From Roseovarius sp. TE539 (GTDB taxonomy: Bacteria > Pseudomonadota > Alphaproteobacteria > Rhodobacterales > Rhodobacteraceae), in assembly GCF_003298505.1 (NCBI RefSeq), contig NZ_QNGB01000013.1:1-64000 (forward strand): 64,000 nucleotides of DNA, read 5' to 3'. The position numbers and the translations under genes are program-made. The notes under the pieces were generated by a model. The model was not told the origin of the DNA. It saw nothing but the letters and a program-made list of their open reading frames with translations, and made no database searches. Each line of letters starts with the position of its first letter. The stretch's first letter is position 1. Positions 50,261 through 58,734 of the stretch are shown here, piece after piece.

Positions 50261-51342
50261 CAGATCGCCCCCATGAATTGCCCGACCGCGTGGGCCACAC
50301 GCCGGCAGGCCGGTTCGTCGCCCACGGTGATCCGCAGGCATTGCGGCAGGTTGTAACCGGCAACCCGGCGCACGATGAGGCCCTGGGTTTTGAGATATTC
50401 GTCACATGCTTCCGCCTCTTTCGGACCGGCGAAACGCGCAAGAATGAAGTTCGCCGTGGACGTGTCCGAAGCCACGCCGTGCCCCGCCAGCGCATCCGCC
50501 AGCCAGGCGCGCATGCGCGCGTTCTCGTTCCGGCACTTGTCAGCCCAGGCGGCATCCCGAACGGCAGCCTCCGCCGTCACGAGGGCCGGCTGGCTGAGGT
50601 TGAAGGGCCCGCGGATACGGTTCAGCACGTCGATGACATGCGCCGGCCCGTACCCCCAGCCGACACGCAGCCCTCCCAGCCCGTAGAGCTTGGAAAAGGT
50701 CCGCGTCATGACCACGTTCTCGCGCGCCTCGACAAGGGCCGCGCCGCCATCATAACCGTCCACGTATTCGGCATACGCCCCGTCGATGACCAGAAGCACA
50801 TGGTCCGGCAAACCGTCGGCAAGCCGTGCAAGTTCCCCCTCGCCGACCATCGTGCCCGTGGGATTGTTGGGGTTGGCGATGAAAACGATCGAAGTTTTGG
50901 GCGTGCAGGCCGCGAGGATGGCATCAATATCCGTGACACGGTCCCGTTCGGCCACCTCGACAGGGCGAGCCCCGTTCGCCAGCGCCGAGATCCGATACAT
51001 CGCAAAACCATGCTCGGTATGGATGACCTCCGTACCCGGACCGGCGTAGGCCTGGCACAGGAAGGCGATGATCTCATCGCTGCCGACGCCACAGATCATG
51101 CGACCGGGATCGAGGCCGTGAACCTCGCCAATTGCTTCTCGAAGCGATGCATGATCCGTCGGCGGGTAGCGATGCAGATCGAAAGAAGCCTTGCGAAATG
51201 CCTCCTTGGCATCGTCGCTCGCTCCGATCGGATTCTCGTTCGAACTGAGCTTGACCACATTGGCCACTCCGTCGACACACGAAGCGCCGCCCTGATAGGG
51301 CGCGATCTTCATTATGCCTGGTTGCGGCTTGATCCCGGTCAT
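50260..51342 (-). CDS. hisC: histidinol-phosphate / aromatic aminotransferase
   Basis: PLP aminotransferase, fold type I, of 360 residues. The PLP Lys is in [17 protein letters not shown]; the Asn/Asp pair is in [11 protein letters not shown] and [10 protein letters not shown]-terminal [20 protein letters not shown] and [14 protein letters not shown] fit the HisC group, which can also transaminate aromatic keto acids. Its coupling to prephenate dehydrogenase suggests it supplies the tyrosine/phenylalanine step as well as, or instead of, histidine synthesis. Confidence 0.92.
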   Translation of the reverse strand: MTGIKPQPGIMKIAPYQGGASCVDGVANVVKLSSNENPIGASDDAKEAFRKASFDLHRYPPTDHASLREAIGEVHGLDPGRMICGVGSDEIIAFLCQAYAGPGTEVIHTEHGFAMYRISALANGARPVEVAERDRVTDIDAILAACTPKTSIVFIANPNNPTGTMVGEGELARLADGLPDHVLLVIDGAYAEYVDGYDGGAALVEARENVVMTRTFSKLYGLGGLRVGWGYGPAHVIDVLNRIRGPFNLSQPALVTAEAAVRDAAWADKCRNENARMRAWLADALAGHGVASDTSTANFILARFAGPKEAEACDEYLKTQGLIVRRVAGYNLPQCLRITVGDEPACRRVAHAVGQFMGAI

Positions 51343-51400
51343 TCTCTTTCTCCTCCGCGACGTTCTAGCCCCGCTTGCATCGGTTGGCCAGCACCGAACG

Positions 51401-51430
51401 AAAAGGCCGTGGCGGTTTCCCGTCACGGCC
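51401..51430 (-). terminator. intrinsic terminator of rpsD
   Basis: On the minus strand GGCCGTG...CACGGCC, with a second inner pairing around GAAA, is followed by TTTT. It ends 22 bases past the rpsD stop and insulates the hisC operon from it. Confidence 0.75.
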
Positions 51431-51451
51431 CCGTGCAGATATGCGAATGGC

Positions 51452-52072
51452 TTAGTTCTGCGCGTAGAATTCGATGACGAGGTTGGGCTCCATCATCACC
51501 GGATACGGCACATCGCCCAGGCCCGGCGTGCGAACGAACGTGGCGGTCATCTTGGAATGATCGGCCTCGATGTAGTCCGGCACGTCACGTTCGGGCAGTT
51601 GTATCGCCTCCAGGAGGGCGGCCATCTGCTTGGACCGGTCACGCACCTCGACGATATCGCCTTCCTTGACGCGGTAGGAGGGGATGTTGACCTTCTTGCC
51701 GTTCACGCGGACATGACCGTGATTCACGAACTGGCGGGCAGCGAACATGGTGGGCACGAACTTGGCGCGGTAAACCACCGCGTCGAGGCGCCGCTCGAGA
51801 AGGCCGATGAGAAGCTCGCCGGTATCGCCGCGGACACGCTCCGCCTCGGCGAAGATGCGGCGGAACTGCTTCTCGGTCAGGTCGCCATAATATCCCTTGA
51901 GCTTCTGCTTGGCCCGCAACTGCAGGCCGAAGTCGGAAATCTTGCCCTTGCGGCGCTGGCCATGCTGTCCGGGGCCGAATTCGCGGCGATTGACAGGTGA
52001 TTTCGGACGACCCCAGATGTTTTCGCCCATACGGCGGTCGATCTTGTACTTGGCAGACGTGCGTTTGGTCAC
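51452..52072 (-). CDS. rpsD: 30S ribosomal protein S4
   Basis: A 206-residue primary 16S rRNA-binding protein. Start GTG at 52072 (giving [19 protein letters not shown]) with GAAGGAG upstream. The core has [40 protein letters not shown], and the S4 RNA-binding domain [20 protein letters not shown] and [21 protein letters not shown] sigma-70 promoter lies about 150 bases upstream and a terminator follows. Confidence 0.99.
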   Translation of the reverse strand: MTKRTSAKYKIDRRMGENIWGRPKSPVNRREFGPGQHGQRRKGKISDFGLQLRAKQKLKGYYGDLTEKQFRRIFAEAERVRGDTGELLIGLLERRLDAVVYRAKFVPTMFAARQFVNHGHVRVNGKKVNIPSYRVKEGDIVEVRDRSKQMAALLEAIQLPERDVPDYIEADHSKMTATFVRTPGLGDVPYPVMMEPNLVIEFYAQN

Positions 52073-52222
52073 GGCTGATCTCCTTCGGCTGGTACCGCTC
52101 ATCCGCCTTCGCAGGCGGCTTCGCGGCAGGATGAAGGGCGTTGTCCTCTGGCCTTGTCCTGAAATCTCGACAGGGTCCCGACAGGCATCCCCTCGCGGGG
52201 GCCACCAACACCAATGCGCGCG

Positions 52223-52250
52223 TCTATACAGGCCCCCGCGGCGATGTCAA
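52223..52250 (-). promoter_or_regulatory. rpsD promoter
   Basis: On the minus strand TTGACA (52250-52245), a 16-base spacer and TATAGA (52228-52223) are near-perfect sigma-70 boxes. They are about 150 bases before the GTG start, leaving a long leader in which ribosomal protein autoregulation could act. Confidence 0.75.
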
Positions 52251-52302
52251 CGCGCTATCGATGATTTTCCGGCACGTCGGTGTGTCGCGTTCCGGTCCCG
52301 CC

Positions 52303-53367
52303 TCAGGCTGCCTCGTGAGCCAGGATTGCCGCTTCGGATCCACTGAGGCTGCGGCGCGCGAAACTGCCATAGACATGTGGCTCCTGCTCGAGTGCGGGAA
52401 ACAGTGACAGAAGGCGCAGCCGATCATCATCATCGAGCGTCGACATTGCCGTGCTGGCGGGATGGAAACTTTCGGTCTCGATCCCGTTTGCCCACAGAAC
52501 CTGGTGCCGCGGCAGAAGGAGATGCACGTAGGTGACTTCGCGCACGGCCAGATCCACCTTGATCGTGGACCCGTTGGCGATATCCTTCGCCGAAACCAGC
52601 ACCTCGGGCGTGTTGAAGAGCGCCTGCGCCACATCGCCCTGCACCAGCATCCGATGTTCGGGCGAAACCAGAAGCTCCTGATCCGGCCTTGAAACACCGA
52701 GCGCGCCCGTGCGTATCCGCACCGGACGCAGATGTGGCATCGCGAACAGGCGCGCGCCGGTCATGCGCCGACTGCCGATCCACTGGATTTCCTGCGCACC
52801 GTCATCCTTGGTCTGCACGGGATCGCCTTCGCGCAACTCCTCGACCAGCCTCGGCCCCTGAGGTGTCTCGATCCGGGTGCCGGGCGTGAAACAGATCACG
52901 CCGCCCGTATCGGGGCCGGTTGACGGCGCAGCCGTGCGGTCAAGGGTGTGATGAACGACCCACATCTCGATGCCGGCCGGCGGGATTTCATCGAGAAACA
53001 TGAGAAGCGGCGCGGCATTGCCGCCCACCTCGATTACCGTGATGGTAAAGCTCCGGGCTCCGTCGGTCACCACGAAGCTGCTGTCCCTCAGCGTCTTGTC
53101 GCTGGGAATGTCGTGGTATGTCCTGTCCCGAGAAAGCGCCGCCCCGACCAGACGCCTTACCATGCGCGCAGCGCTTTTCCTGCTGATCCTGTCACCTTTT
53201 GCCTGCTCCAGACGCAAGACCTCGTTCGGCCCATCCACACGAATCGCTTCGCCGTGCCATGCCCATGTGGCACCGACATCCAGCGCCTCGACCGGCGCGG
53301 CCCTAAGGCCGTCTGTTTCCGTCTGCGACCAGGAGATGACAAACGTGCCGCGAAAGCCCGTTTCCAT
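52303..53367 (-). CDS. Hint-domain protein with intact nucleophile
   Basis: A 354-residue protein. Residues 1-150 form an uncharacterised beta-rich part (TFVISWSQTETDGLRAAPVE). The Hint domain starts at Cys159 in GGVICFTPGTRIETPQGPRL, continues VEELREGDPVQTKDDGAQEI and PVRIRTGALG, and ends with a block carrying VSPEHRMLVQGDVAQALF and LLLPRHQVLWANGIETESFH. The Cys nucleophile and the conserved His are present, so self-processing is possible. The ATG at 53367 is chosen over an upstream in-frame ATG at 53415, but its ribosome binding site is weak. Flanked by rpsD and an LpxR-like gene. Confidence 0.8.
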   Translation of the reverse strand: METGFRGTFVISWSQTETDGLRAAPVEALDVGATWAWHGEAIRVDGPNEVLRLEQAKGDRISRKSAARMVRRLVGAALSRDRTYHDIPSDKTLRDSSFVVTDGARSFTITVIEVGGNAAPLLMFLDEIPPAGIEMWVVHHTLDRTAAPSTGPDTGGVICFTPGTRIETPQGPRLVEELREGDPVQTKDDGAQEIQWIGSRRMTGARLFAMPHLRPVRIRTGALGVSRPDQELLVSPEHRMLVQGDVAQALFNTPEVLVSAKDIANGSTIKVDLAVREVTYVHLLLPRHQVLWANGIETESFHPASTAMSTLDDDDRLRLLSLFPALEQEPHVYGSFARRSLSGSEAAILAHEAA

Positions 53368-53457
53368 TACCTGTATCCTGCCTCTTGTTTTTATTGCCAG
53401 CAAGTTAGCAAACAATGTTCACCCTGAAAAGAGATCGTTTGAAACCGATTCGATTTT

Positions 53458-54381
53458 TCAGAAATTGAGTCCGATCCGAAGCGATCCGACGATCTGGCTT
53501 TCCCGTTGACCGTCGAACTCCTCACTCAGCCAGGTCACGCCATAAAACGCACTATGGCCCTTTTCGCCTTCCCAATGCAGGCCGGCGCGCAATCGCGACC
53601 GGTGATCGGTCAGCGACAAACCGCGACTTTCAGGCAACAGGTCGCTGTCGCTGACATAGGCAAAATCCCCACCGGCGATGAAGATCATCCCCCCTGTCGG
53701 ACCATTCTTGACAGCCCGGTAACGGTGGCCCGTGACCGGCGCGCGGACGTACAGTTCATCCCGCCCGATGCTCCCGACCTGGAAATCCGCGCCAATGCGC
53801 ACCATCGTCTCGAGGCCAACACGACTTTCGACAAACGGACGAACGCGGGCAGTTCCTCCCAGGTCGAACTTGCGACCCGCCTCGAAGACCGCCCCAGGAT
53901 GGACCTCGTCGCCGATCTGGGCATTGCGCACTGCCGGCGACAGGTTGTTGTGACCAACAAGGTCATGCAGGAAGAGTTGGAAATCATCAAGTCCGGTCTG
54001 CGGACCCGTGAACGCCAGATCCCCGCCAAGCGAAACGTCCATGCCCCCGGCCCGGAAATGCGAATGCACGCCAAGGGTCAACACGCCCGCGAACGGCCTG
54101 TCTCCCGCAGCCGGGGTGACGATGTTCTCTGGCGAAACGGTCTGCGCGTTGAACCTGAACTCAAGCAGTTGACCGAACTTTTCCGGTGGCGCCCCCGCCC
54201 ACTCCGGGCCCCAGATGCGGCTTGATGCAACTGAGCCGGTTTGCCAGCGGTCCGACCCGTCGCCAATGATGTCGTTCGTCACGAGAATGCCGTAGCCCAG
54301 CCGGACACGCTCGGACGCAAAAGCGCCGGTCATGGCGAACAAACAGGATCCGACGGTGACAACCAGAAGGCGGAACAGCAT
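53458..54381 (-). CDS. LpxR-like outer-membrane lipid A deacylase (DUF2219)
   Basis: A 307-residue exported protein (signal LLVVTVGSCLFAMTGAFASE). The mature N-terminus YGILVTNDIIGDGSDRWQTG matches the LpxR family's ND-containing strand, and LDDFQLFLHDLVGHNNLSPA gives the conserved His segment. The C-terminus (SLRIGLNF) ends with the terminal Phe of an outer-membrane barrel. LpxR removes the 3'-acyloxyacyl group of lipid A. Whether all catalytic residues are retained cannot be settled without an alignment. Stand-alone gene. Confidence 0.8.
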   Translation of the reverse strand: MLFRLLVVTVGSCLFAMTGAFASERVRLGYGILVTNDIIGDGSDRWQTGSVASSRIWGPEWAGAPPEKFGQLLEFRFNAQTVSPENIVTPAAGDRPFAGVLTLGVHSHFRAGGMDVSLGGDLAFTGPQTGLDDFQLFLHDLVGHNNLSPAVRNAQIGDEVHPGAVFEAGRKFDLGGTARVRPFVESRVGLETMVRIGADFQVGSIGRDELYVRAPVTGHRYRAVKNGPTGGMIFIAGGDFAYVSDSDLLPESRGLSLTDHRSRLRAGLHWEGEKGHSAFYGVTWLSEEFDGQRESQIVGSLRIGLNF

Positions 54382-54502
54382 GGAAAATTCCCATTTCTTG
54401 CCCCCCGGCAGGAGCTTGTATAACAGAGCTCATGTCGAGATTGCCAGTGGAAACCAGAACGCGGCCGCGGAAACAAACCGTTTCTGTTGCATGATTGCGT
54501 GA

Positions 54503-55648
54503 TCAGGGGCGCACATGCGGACCGGGCGGCGTTCCGGTGAGGAGTTCGGCCGACTCCTCTCCGAGCAGAACGGTATTGGACACGAAAAAATTCCCCCGCC
54601 CGGTGCCGGTGAACCATGACATGAGGTGAAATGTCATGCCCGGCTTCATTATCAGGTCCGAGTCATGCCGAAGGCCGGTCACCCGTGGTCCTCCTGTCCA
54701 GGAGGGCGGAAACCCGATACCGACCAGGTAACCGCAGTGATGGCGACGATACTCCGGTATCCCCGCCGCGTCGACCACGGACTGCCAGCCATCATACACG
54801 TCACGGGCCCTGACCCCGGGCCGAAGCGCCGCGCGCGCAGCTTCGAAGGCACGCAGGCTCAGATCCGCGGCCTGTGCGTCATTCGCGGAAATTCTGCCGA
54901 TATGCACCAGACGGCCCATCGGGGCATTGTACCGTGCAACGCAGCCCGCGAGCTCCAGGAAAACGGCCTCTTGATGCGCGCCCTCCCCCCAGGAGGTATG
55001 CTCTTCCTCCATGCGGTCGGCGGGCCTCAGGAACGGACCGAACCCCGGCGGCGTCCCCCCCGCACGGATCATGGCCGACTGGCACTCCGCCGCCACATCG
55101 GCCTCGAGCGCACCGTCATGGATCGCCGCGATCGCCGCCTGCGTGCCGGCGTCCGCGGCCTTGGCGGCACGACGCATGTAAACCTGTTCCTCATCGGATT
55201 TCACCAGTCGCATCGCATCCAGCATGCCGGTTATGTCCTGCCAGTCCTGCACGACGAGACCGCCGCGCAGCGCCATGCCCATGCCGTGTGAAAGGCCCGA
55301 AGACCAGCTTTCCAGACCAAGCACCATGTTCGCGCACCGTCCGCCAAGATGGCGCACGGCCAGGTCCGCCGCGGTCTCGGAATCGCTGTGACCAAGGAAA
55401 TCCGCATTGCGCACCATTTTGCGGATCGCCACCTGTTCCATCTGCCGGGTGACAAGCACCGGGTCTCCCTGCGCCGGAACGATCAGGAGATGTGGCGCGA
55501 AATACCCCCAGTGATCCAGGCCGACCAGGTAAAAGATGTTCTCGGGCGAGGAAACAAGGGCGATATCGATACCGCGCCCGGCCATGGCCGCGCGCATTGC
55601 CGACATCCGCCGGTCAAGCTCCTCATCGGTGAAAGGGTTGGAATGCAT
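54503..55648 (-). CDS. M24-family metallopeptidase (creatinase/aminopeptidase P-like)
   Basis: A 381-residue pita-bread protein. The N-terminal creatinase domain (DRRMSAMRAAMAGRGIDIAL, VSSPENIFYLVGLDHWGYFA) is followed by the M24 catalytic domain. RRHHCGYLVGIGFPPSWTGG supplies a His ligand, and TFHLMSWFTGTGRGNFFVSN with a late TVLLGEES carries the last ligands. Similar M24 proteins act as ectoine hydrolase (DoeA/EutD), creatinase or Xaa-Pro peptidases. It is divergent from a maleate isomerase/Asp-Glu racemase-like gene 153 bases away, an arrangement that suggests a small catabolic pair. The substrate is unknown. Confidence 0.8.
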   Translation of the reverse strand: MHSNPFTDEELDRRMSAMRAAMAGRGIDIALVSSPENIFYLVGLDHWGYFAPHLLIVPAQGDPVLVTRQMEQVAIRKMVRNADFLGHSDSETAADLAVRHLGGRCANMVLGLESWSSGLSHGMGMALRGGLVVQDWQDITGMLDAMRLVKSDEEQVYMRRAAKAADAGTQAAIAAIHDGALEADVAAECQSAMIRAGGTPPGFGPFLRPADRMEEEHTSWGEGAHQEAVFLELAGCVARYNAPMGRLVHIGRISANDAQAADLSLRAFEAARAALRPGVRARDVYDGWQSVVDAAGIPEYRRHHCGYLVGIGFPPSWTGGPRVTGLRHDSDLIMKPGMTFHLMSWFTGTGRGNFFVSNTVLLGEESAELLTGTPPGPHVRP

Positions 55649-55801
55649 CGGGGATCTCCGTCTCGGCACGCGCCGCAAGAGGCGCCGCGCAAAGCTGACT
55701 GCGTGGCCGGCGCCACGGTCAAGAGTTTTCGCCGGCGGGGCTTCCTGAAGCCCGGTTCCTGCGACATACTTTACCGGCAGCCCCAGGCGGAGGACGATTC
55801 C

Positions 55802-56584
55802 ATGAACCAGGCCAACCTGCTGGAAAACGAGGCGCGCAAAGCGGTGCTTGAAGAGCCGCGTTTTGATGCCGGCCTCAATCACAGGGCACGAATCGGGTTT
55901 GTCCTGATCCCGAACGAACAGACAGTGGAACCCGAAATGGCACGCCTCGCCCCCGACGGTGTGGGCATCTATTTCAGCCGCGCCACCATGCCGCGGGAGA
56001 TCAGCACCGAAAGCCTGTCCCGACTGCGCGGATCACTGGCCGACGCGGCCGGCCGCATTCTTCCGGATGACGGGCTGGACGTGATCTGCTTTGCCTGCAC
56101 CTCTGGCACCGTGGCCGTCGGCGAGCAGGCTTCCCGTGGTGAGTTGCAGAAAGGCGCGCCCGGCGCCCGGGCCACCACGCTGGCCGGTGCGGTCCGCAAG
56201 GCCCTGGCAGCGGTGAGCGCGCGAAAGATCGTTCTCGGGTCTCCCTATGTCCCGGAACTCAACGCGTCTGTCGTGCAGTACCTCGAGGGCGCCGGACTTT
56301 CGGTTCTGGCCGCGCATGGCATGGGCCTCCAATTCGATACCGAGATGACCCGCGTGGCGCCGGACTACATTTTCGATTTCGCCCGTGCGATCGACCGTCC
56401 GGATGCAGATGCCGTCCTTCTGAGTTGCGGGGCGTTGCGCAGCTCCGAGGTCGTGGATGAAATCGAACAATGCCTCGGCAAACCAGTGATATGCTCGAAC
56501 CAGGCCATGCTTTGGGACTGTCTGCGCCTGGCCGGTGTGGATGATCACCTGCCCCGGCTCGGACGCCTGCTGCGCGAGCATTAG
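55802..56584 (+). CDS. maleate isomerase / Asp-Glu racemase superfamily protein
   Basis: A 260-residue protein of the Asp/Glu/hydantoin racemase-maleate isomerase superfamily (EutA/AMDase-like). The two-cysteine pattern appears as DVICFACTSGTVAVGEQASR in the first half and AVLLSCGALRSSEVVDEIEQ in the second, with RIGFVLIPNEQTVEPEMARL at the start. GGAGG precedes the ATG. EutA proteins of this family occur in ectoine-degradation loci next to an M24 hydrolase, and here too an M24 gene is divergent; no other ectoine genes are visible. Confidence 0.75.
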   Translation: MNQANLLENEARKAVLEEPRFDAGLNHRARIGFVLIPNEQTVEPEMARLAPDGVGIYFSRATMPREISTESLSRLRGSLADAAGRILPDDGLDVICFACTSGTVAVGEQASRGELQKGAPGARATTLAGAVRKALAAVSARKIVLGSPYVPELNASVVQYLEGAGLSVLAAHGMGLQFDTEMTRVAPDYIFDFARAIDRPDADAVLLSCGALRSSEVVDEIEQCLGKPVICSNQAMLWDCLRLAGVDDHLPRLGRLLREH

Positions 56585-56694
56585 GGGGCGTTGCGGTCAA
56601 TCGGATACGGCTGGGCGACGGGTGCGCGCGGCCGGGTTTGCGCCGCCGTTTCTTCAAAGGACGTACACCTCAATTTCTTGAGGCGCCGGACCGA

Positions 56695-57279
56695 TCAGAG
56701 GCGCCGCATCCAGAATTGAAGACGGTGATCGGTTTCGTCCGGGCGGTCGATGTCTTTCCAGCGAAAGGTTGCCACCGCACCATCCACCGGTTCGTAGCCG
56801 CGTTTGCGCCAGAACGGATCAAGCGGGGCATAATCGGCAGGCCGCAAGGGGTGTTCCGCCGCGCGCACGATTCCGCAAAATGCCGAGTATCGCCGTCCCA
56901 GAGCCCGGGCATGCGCTTCGCGGGCATCGAAAAACGCATGCCCGATCCCCTGCCCGCGATAGCCCGGCAACAGCACACTTTCGGCACAGTAGAAAATGGT
57001 GTGAAGGTCATGGCCGGTCCCGTCGAAGGCGGCGGCGAAATCATCGGCGTGGTCCTCCATCGGCGTGCCGGTCGAGGCCCCGACCAGGCTATCCCCGTCG
57101 AAAGCCCCCACGAGGATAGCATTCGCGCTTTCACGGTAAGCCTGCAGGTAGTCCCGCTCGTACTCCATGCTGCCATCATAGAGATAGGGCCAGTCACGGA
57201 ACACGGAGATACGCAGCCTTGCCACGTCCTCGAGCGCATCTTCAAGCGCCGTGCCGGTGAGCCGCGCCACCCGGATCAA
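56695..57279 (-). CDS. GNAT-family N-acetyltransferase
   Basis: A 194-residue GNAT protein. The acetyl-CoA-binding motif A is SVLLPGYRGQGIGHAFFDAR (Q/RXXGXG/A), after a beta-bulge strand at HTIFYCAESV. N-terminal LRISVFRDWPYLYDGSMEYE is typical of family members annotated as ElaA/YjgM-like. Substrate unknown. It overlaps the end of the SnoaL-like gene by 4 bases and is the last gene of the long murA-hisD run. Confidence 0.85.
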   Translation of the reverse strand: MIRVARLTGTALEDALEDVARLRISVFRDWPYLYDGSMEYERDYLQAYRESANAILVGAFDGDSLVGASTGTPMEDHADDFAAAFDGTGHDLHTIFYCAESVLLPGYRGQGIGHAFFDAREAHARALGRRYSAFCGIVRAAEHPLRPADYAPLDPFWRKRGYEPVDGAVATFRWKDIDRPDETDHRLQFWMRRL

Positions 57280-57674
57280 GAGACCTGTGCCGTCCAGTCG
57301 GCGAGATTGTAGTAGGTGACCACCCGCGTGATCAGCCCGTCCTGCAGGCTGAAGAAGGAACCGGCGGGCAGACGGTAGCTCTGGCCCCGCGCTTCCGGGA
57401 GCCCGTCATCGGTTTCCAGATAGGTGCCATTGACGATGTATTCGGCCGCACCGCGGGTTCCGTCGGAGTTGGAAAACACCACCATGTCGGTCAGTTCCTC
57501 GCGGTAGCAGCGCCCCATGTGCACACAGAAACTGCGGAACAGATCCTTGCCGCGCCGCACCTCGCCTTCGTTGACGTGATGGGCCACATCCTCGGACAAG
57601 CAGGCCAGCATCCCGGGGATGTCACCGCGGTTGAAGGCATCGAAATAGGCTTTCAGCGTGGGTTCGGCATTCAT
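57276..57674 (-). CDS. SnoaL/NTF2-like ketosteroid-isomerase family protein
   Basis: A 132-residue cone-fold protein of the NTF2/SnoaL group. The start MNAEPTLKAYFDAFNRGDIP and MLACLSEDVAHHVNEGEVRR give the usual first helices; RLPAGSFFSLQDGLITRVVT is the late beta sheet. Members range from isomerases to simple binding proteins; no catalytic Asp pair is clear. Both ends overlap the neighbouring genes by 4 bases, so it is translationally embedded in the operon. Confidence 0.8.
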   Translation of the reverse strand: MNAEPTLKAYFDAFNRGDIPGMLACLSEDVAHHVNEGEVRRGKDLFRSFCVHMGRCYREELTDMVVFSNSDGTRGAAEYIVNGTYLETDDGLPEARGQSYRLPAGSFFSLQDGLITRVVTYYNLADWTAQVS

Positions 57675-58132
57675 GTCTGGCTCTCCGGTGGTCCCCACCT
57701 CTCGGTCAGGTGGGAAATGATCTGATCGCGGGTCTGGCGGTAAGCGGACAGGCGGTCCTCGCGGCCCTCGCCCAGGCCCGAAGGGTCCATGATCGGCCAG
57801 TATTCGACATCAAGGTGAAACACCCGGGTCAGTTCGAGTGCCCGGCGCTGGCTTGCCGGGCTGAGCGCGACCACAAGATCGAAGGAAGACAGGTCATCGC
57901 CCCATTCCTCCATCTCGTCGAAACTCCGTGACCGGTGGCGCGCAAGCTCCACCCCGATCTCGGCACAGACGGAAATGGCGAACCCGTCGATTTCCATGTC
58001 GTTCTTGACCCCGACCGATTGCACGTAGGTGTCGGCGCCATAGAATTTTTTCATGATCCCCTCGGCCATCGGCGAGCGGACAGCATTGTGATCGCAGCAG
58101 AACAGGACCGATTGCGGAAGTTCCGCCGCCAT
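57671..58132 (-). CDS. low-molecular-weight phosphatase family protein
   Basis: A 153-residue protein-tyrosine-phosphatase/arsenate-reductase fold. The P-loop CX5R is in VLFCCDHNAVRSPMAEG (C-D-H-N-A-V-R), preceded by an extra Cys. The general-acid loop is DPSGLGEGRED near the C-terminus. Activity could be phosphoprotein or arsenate related. It sits between UPF0262 and the SnoaL-like gene; LMW phosphatase next to UPF0262 and hisD is a recurrent alphaproteobacterial arrangement. Confidence 0.88.
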   Translation of the reverse strand: MAAELPQSVLFCCDHNAVRSPMAEGIMKKFYGADTYVQSVGVKNDMEIDGFAISVCAEIGVELARHRSRSFDEMEEWGDDLSSFDLVVALSPASQRRALELTRVFHLDVEYWPIMDPSGLGEGREDRLSAYRQTRDQIISHLTERWGPPESQT

Positions 58133-58136
58133 TCCG

Positions 58137-58616
58137 TCACCCCCCGAAATGCAGGACACAGATCAGCGTGAAAAGGCGGCGGGCGGTATCGGTATCGACG
58201 GCGGCCTTGCCCTCCAGCCTTTCCTCGAGAATACGGGCGCCTTCGTTGTGAATCCCGCGGCGGGCCATGTCGATGGTTTCGATCTGGCTTGGCGGCATGT
58301 TCTTGACAGCGTCGAAATAGCTTTCGCAGATCGCCCAGTAATCCTTGACCACCTGTCGGAAGGGGGACAGCGACAGGTGGAATTCCGCGGCCGGGCCGCC
58401 ATCCTCTGTGCGAACGTCGAAAACCAGCCGCTTCTCGCGTATCGAAAGGCCCACCCGGTAAGGGCCCTCGGGCACCTGCCGGTCGTCACGTCTGGGCAGC
58501 GAAAAGGTGTTTTCTTCCATCAGGTCATACATGGCCACCTTGCGCTCCTGCTCGATCTCGGGCGTGGGCGGCGGAAGGTTGGCGTCGTCTAGGTCGATAT
58601 GGCTGATGCGTGACAT
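58137..58616 (-). CDS. UPF0262 family protein
   Basis: A 159-residue alphaproteobacterial protein of unknown function. The pattern ISHIDLDDANLPPPTPEIEQ, ERKVAMYDLMEENTFSLPRR and the late DMARRGIHNEGARILEERLE are the conserved UPF0262 blocks. No enzyme motif is visible. It is 119 bases after hisD and directly before the phosphatase gene, so co-expression is expected. Confidence 0.93.
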   Translation of the reverse strand: MSRISHIDLDDANLPPPTPEIEQERKVAMYDLMEENTFSLPRRDDRQVPEGPYRVGLSIREKRLVFDVRTEDGGPAAEFHLSLSPFRQVVKDYWAICESYFDAVKNMPPSQIETIDMARRGIHNEGARILEERLEGKAAVDTDTARRLFTLICVLHFGG

Positions 58617-58734
58617 TCCTGCGATCCTGAATTCGGGACGTACGGCCTCTTAGCGCGGGGTTCGCCGCGGGGCAATGCGCCCGCCAAGCGGCATGCAGTC
58701 CGGTGTTGCACGCGCGCCCGCCGGATCGGCGCGA

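Noticed and set aside
54503-56584. Ectoine degradation operon
   Set aside because: Only two distantly similar members are present; transporter, deacetylase, transaminase and regulator genes are missing.
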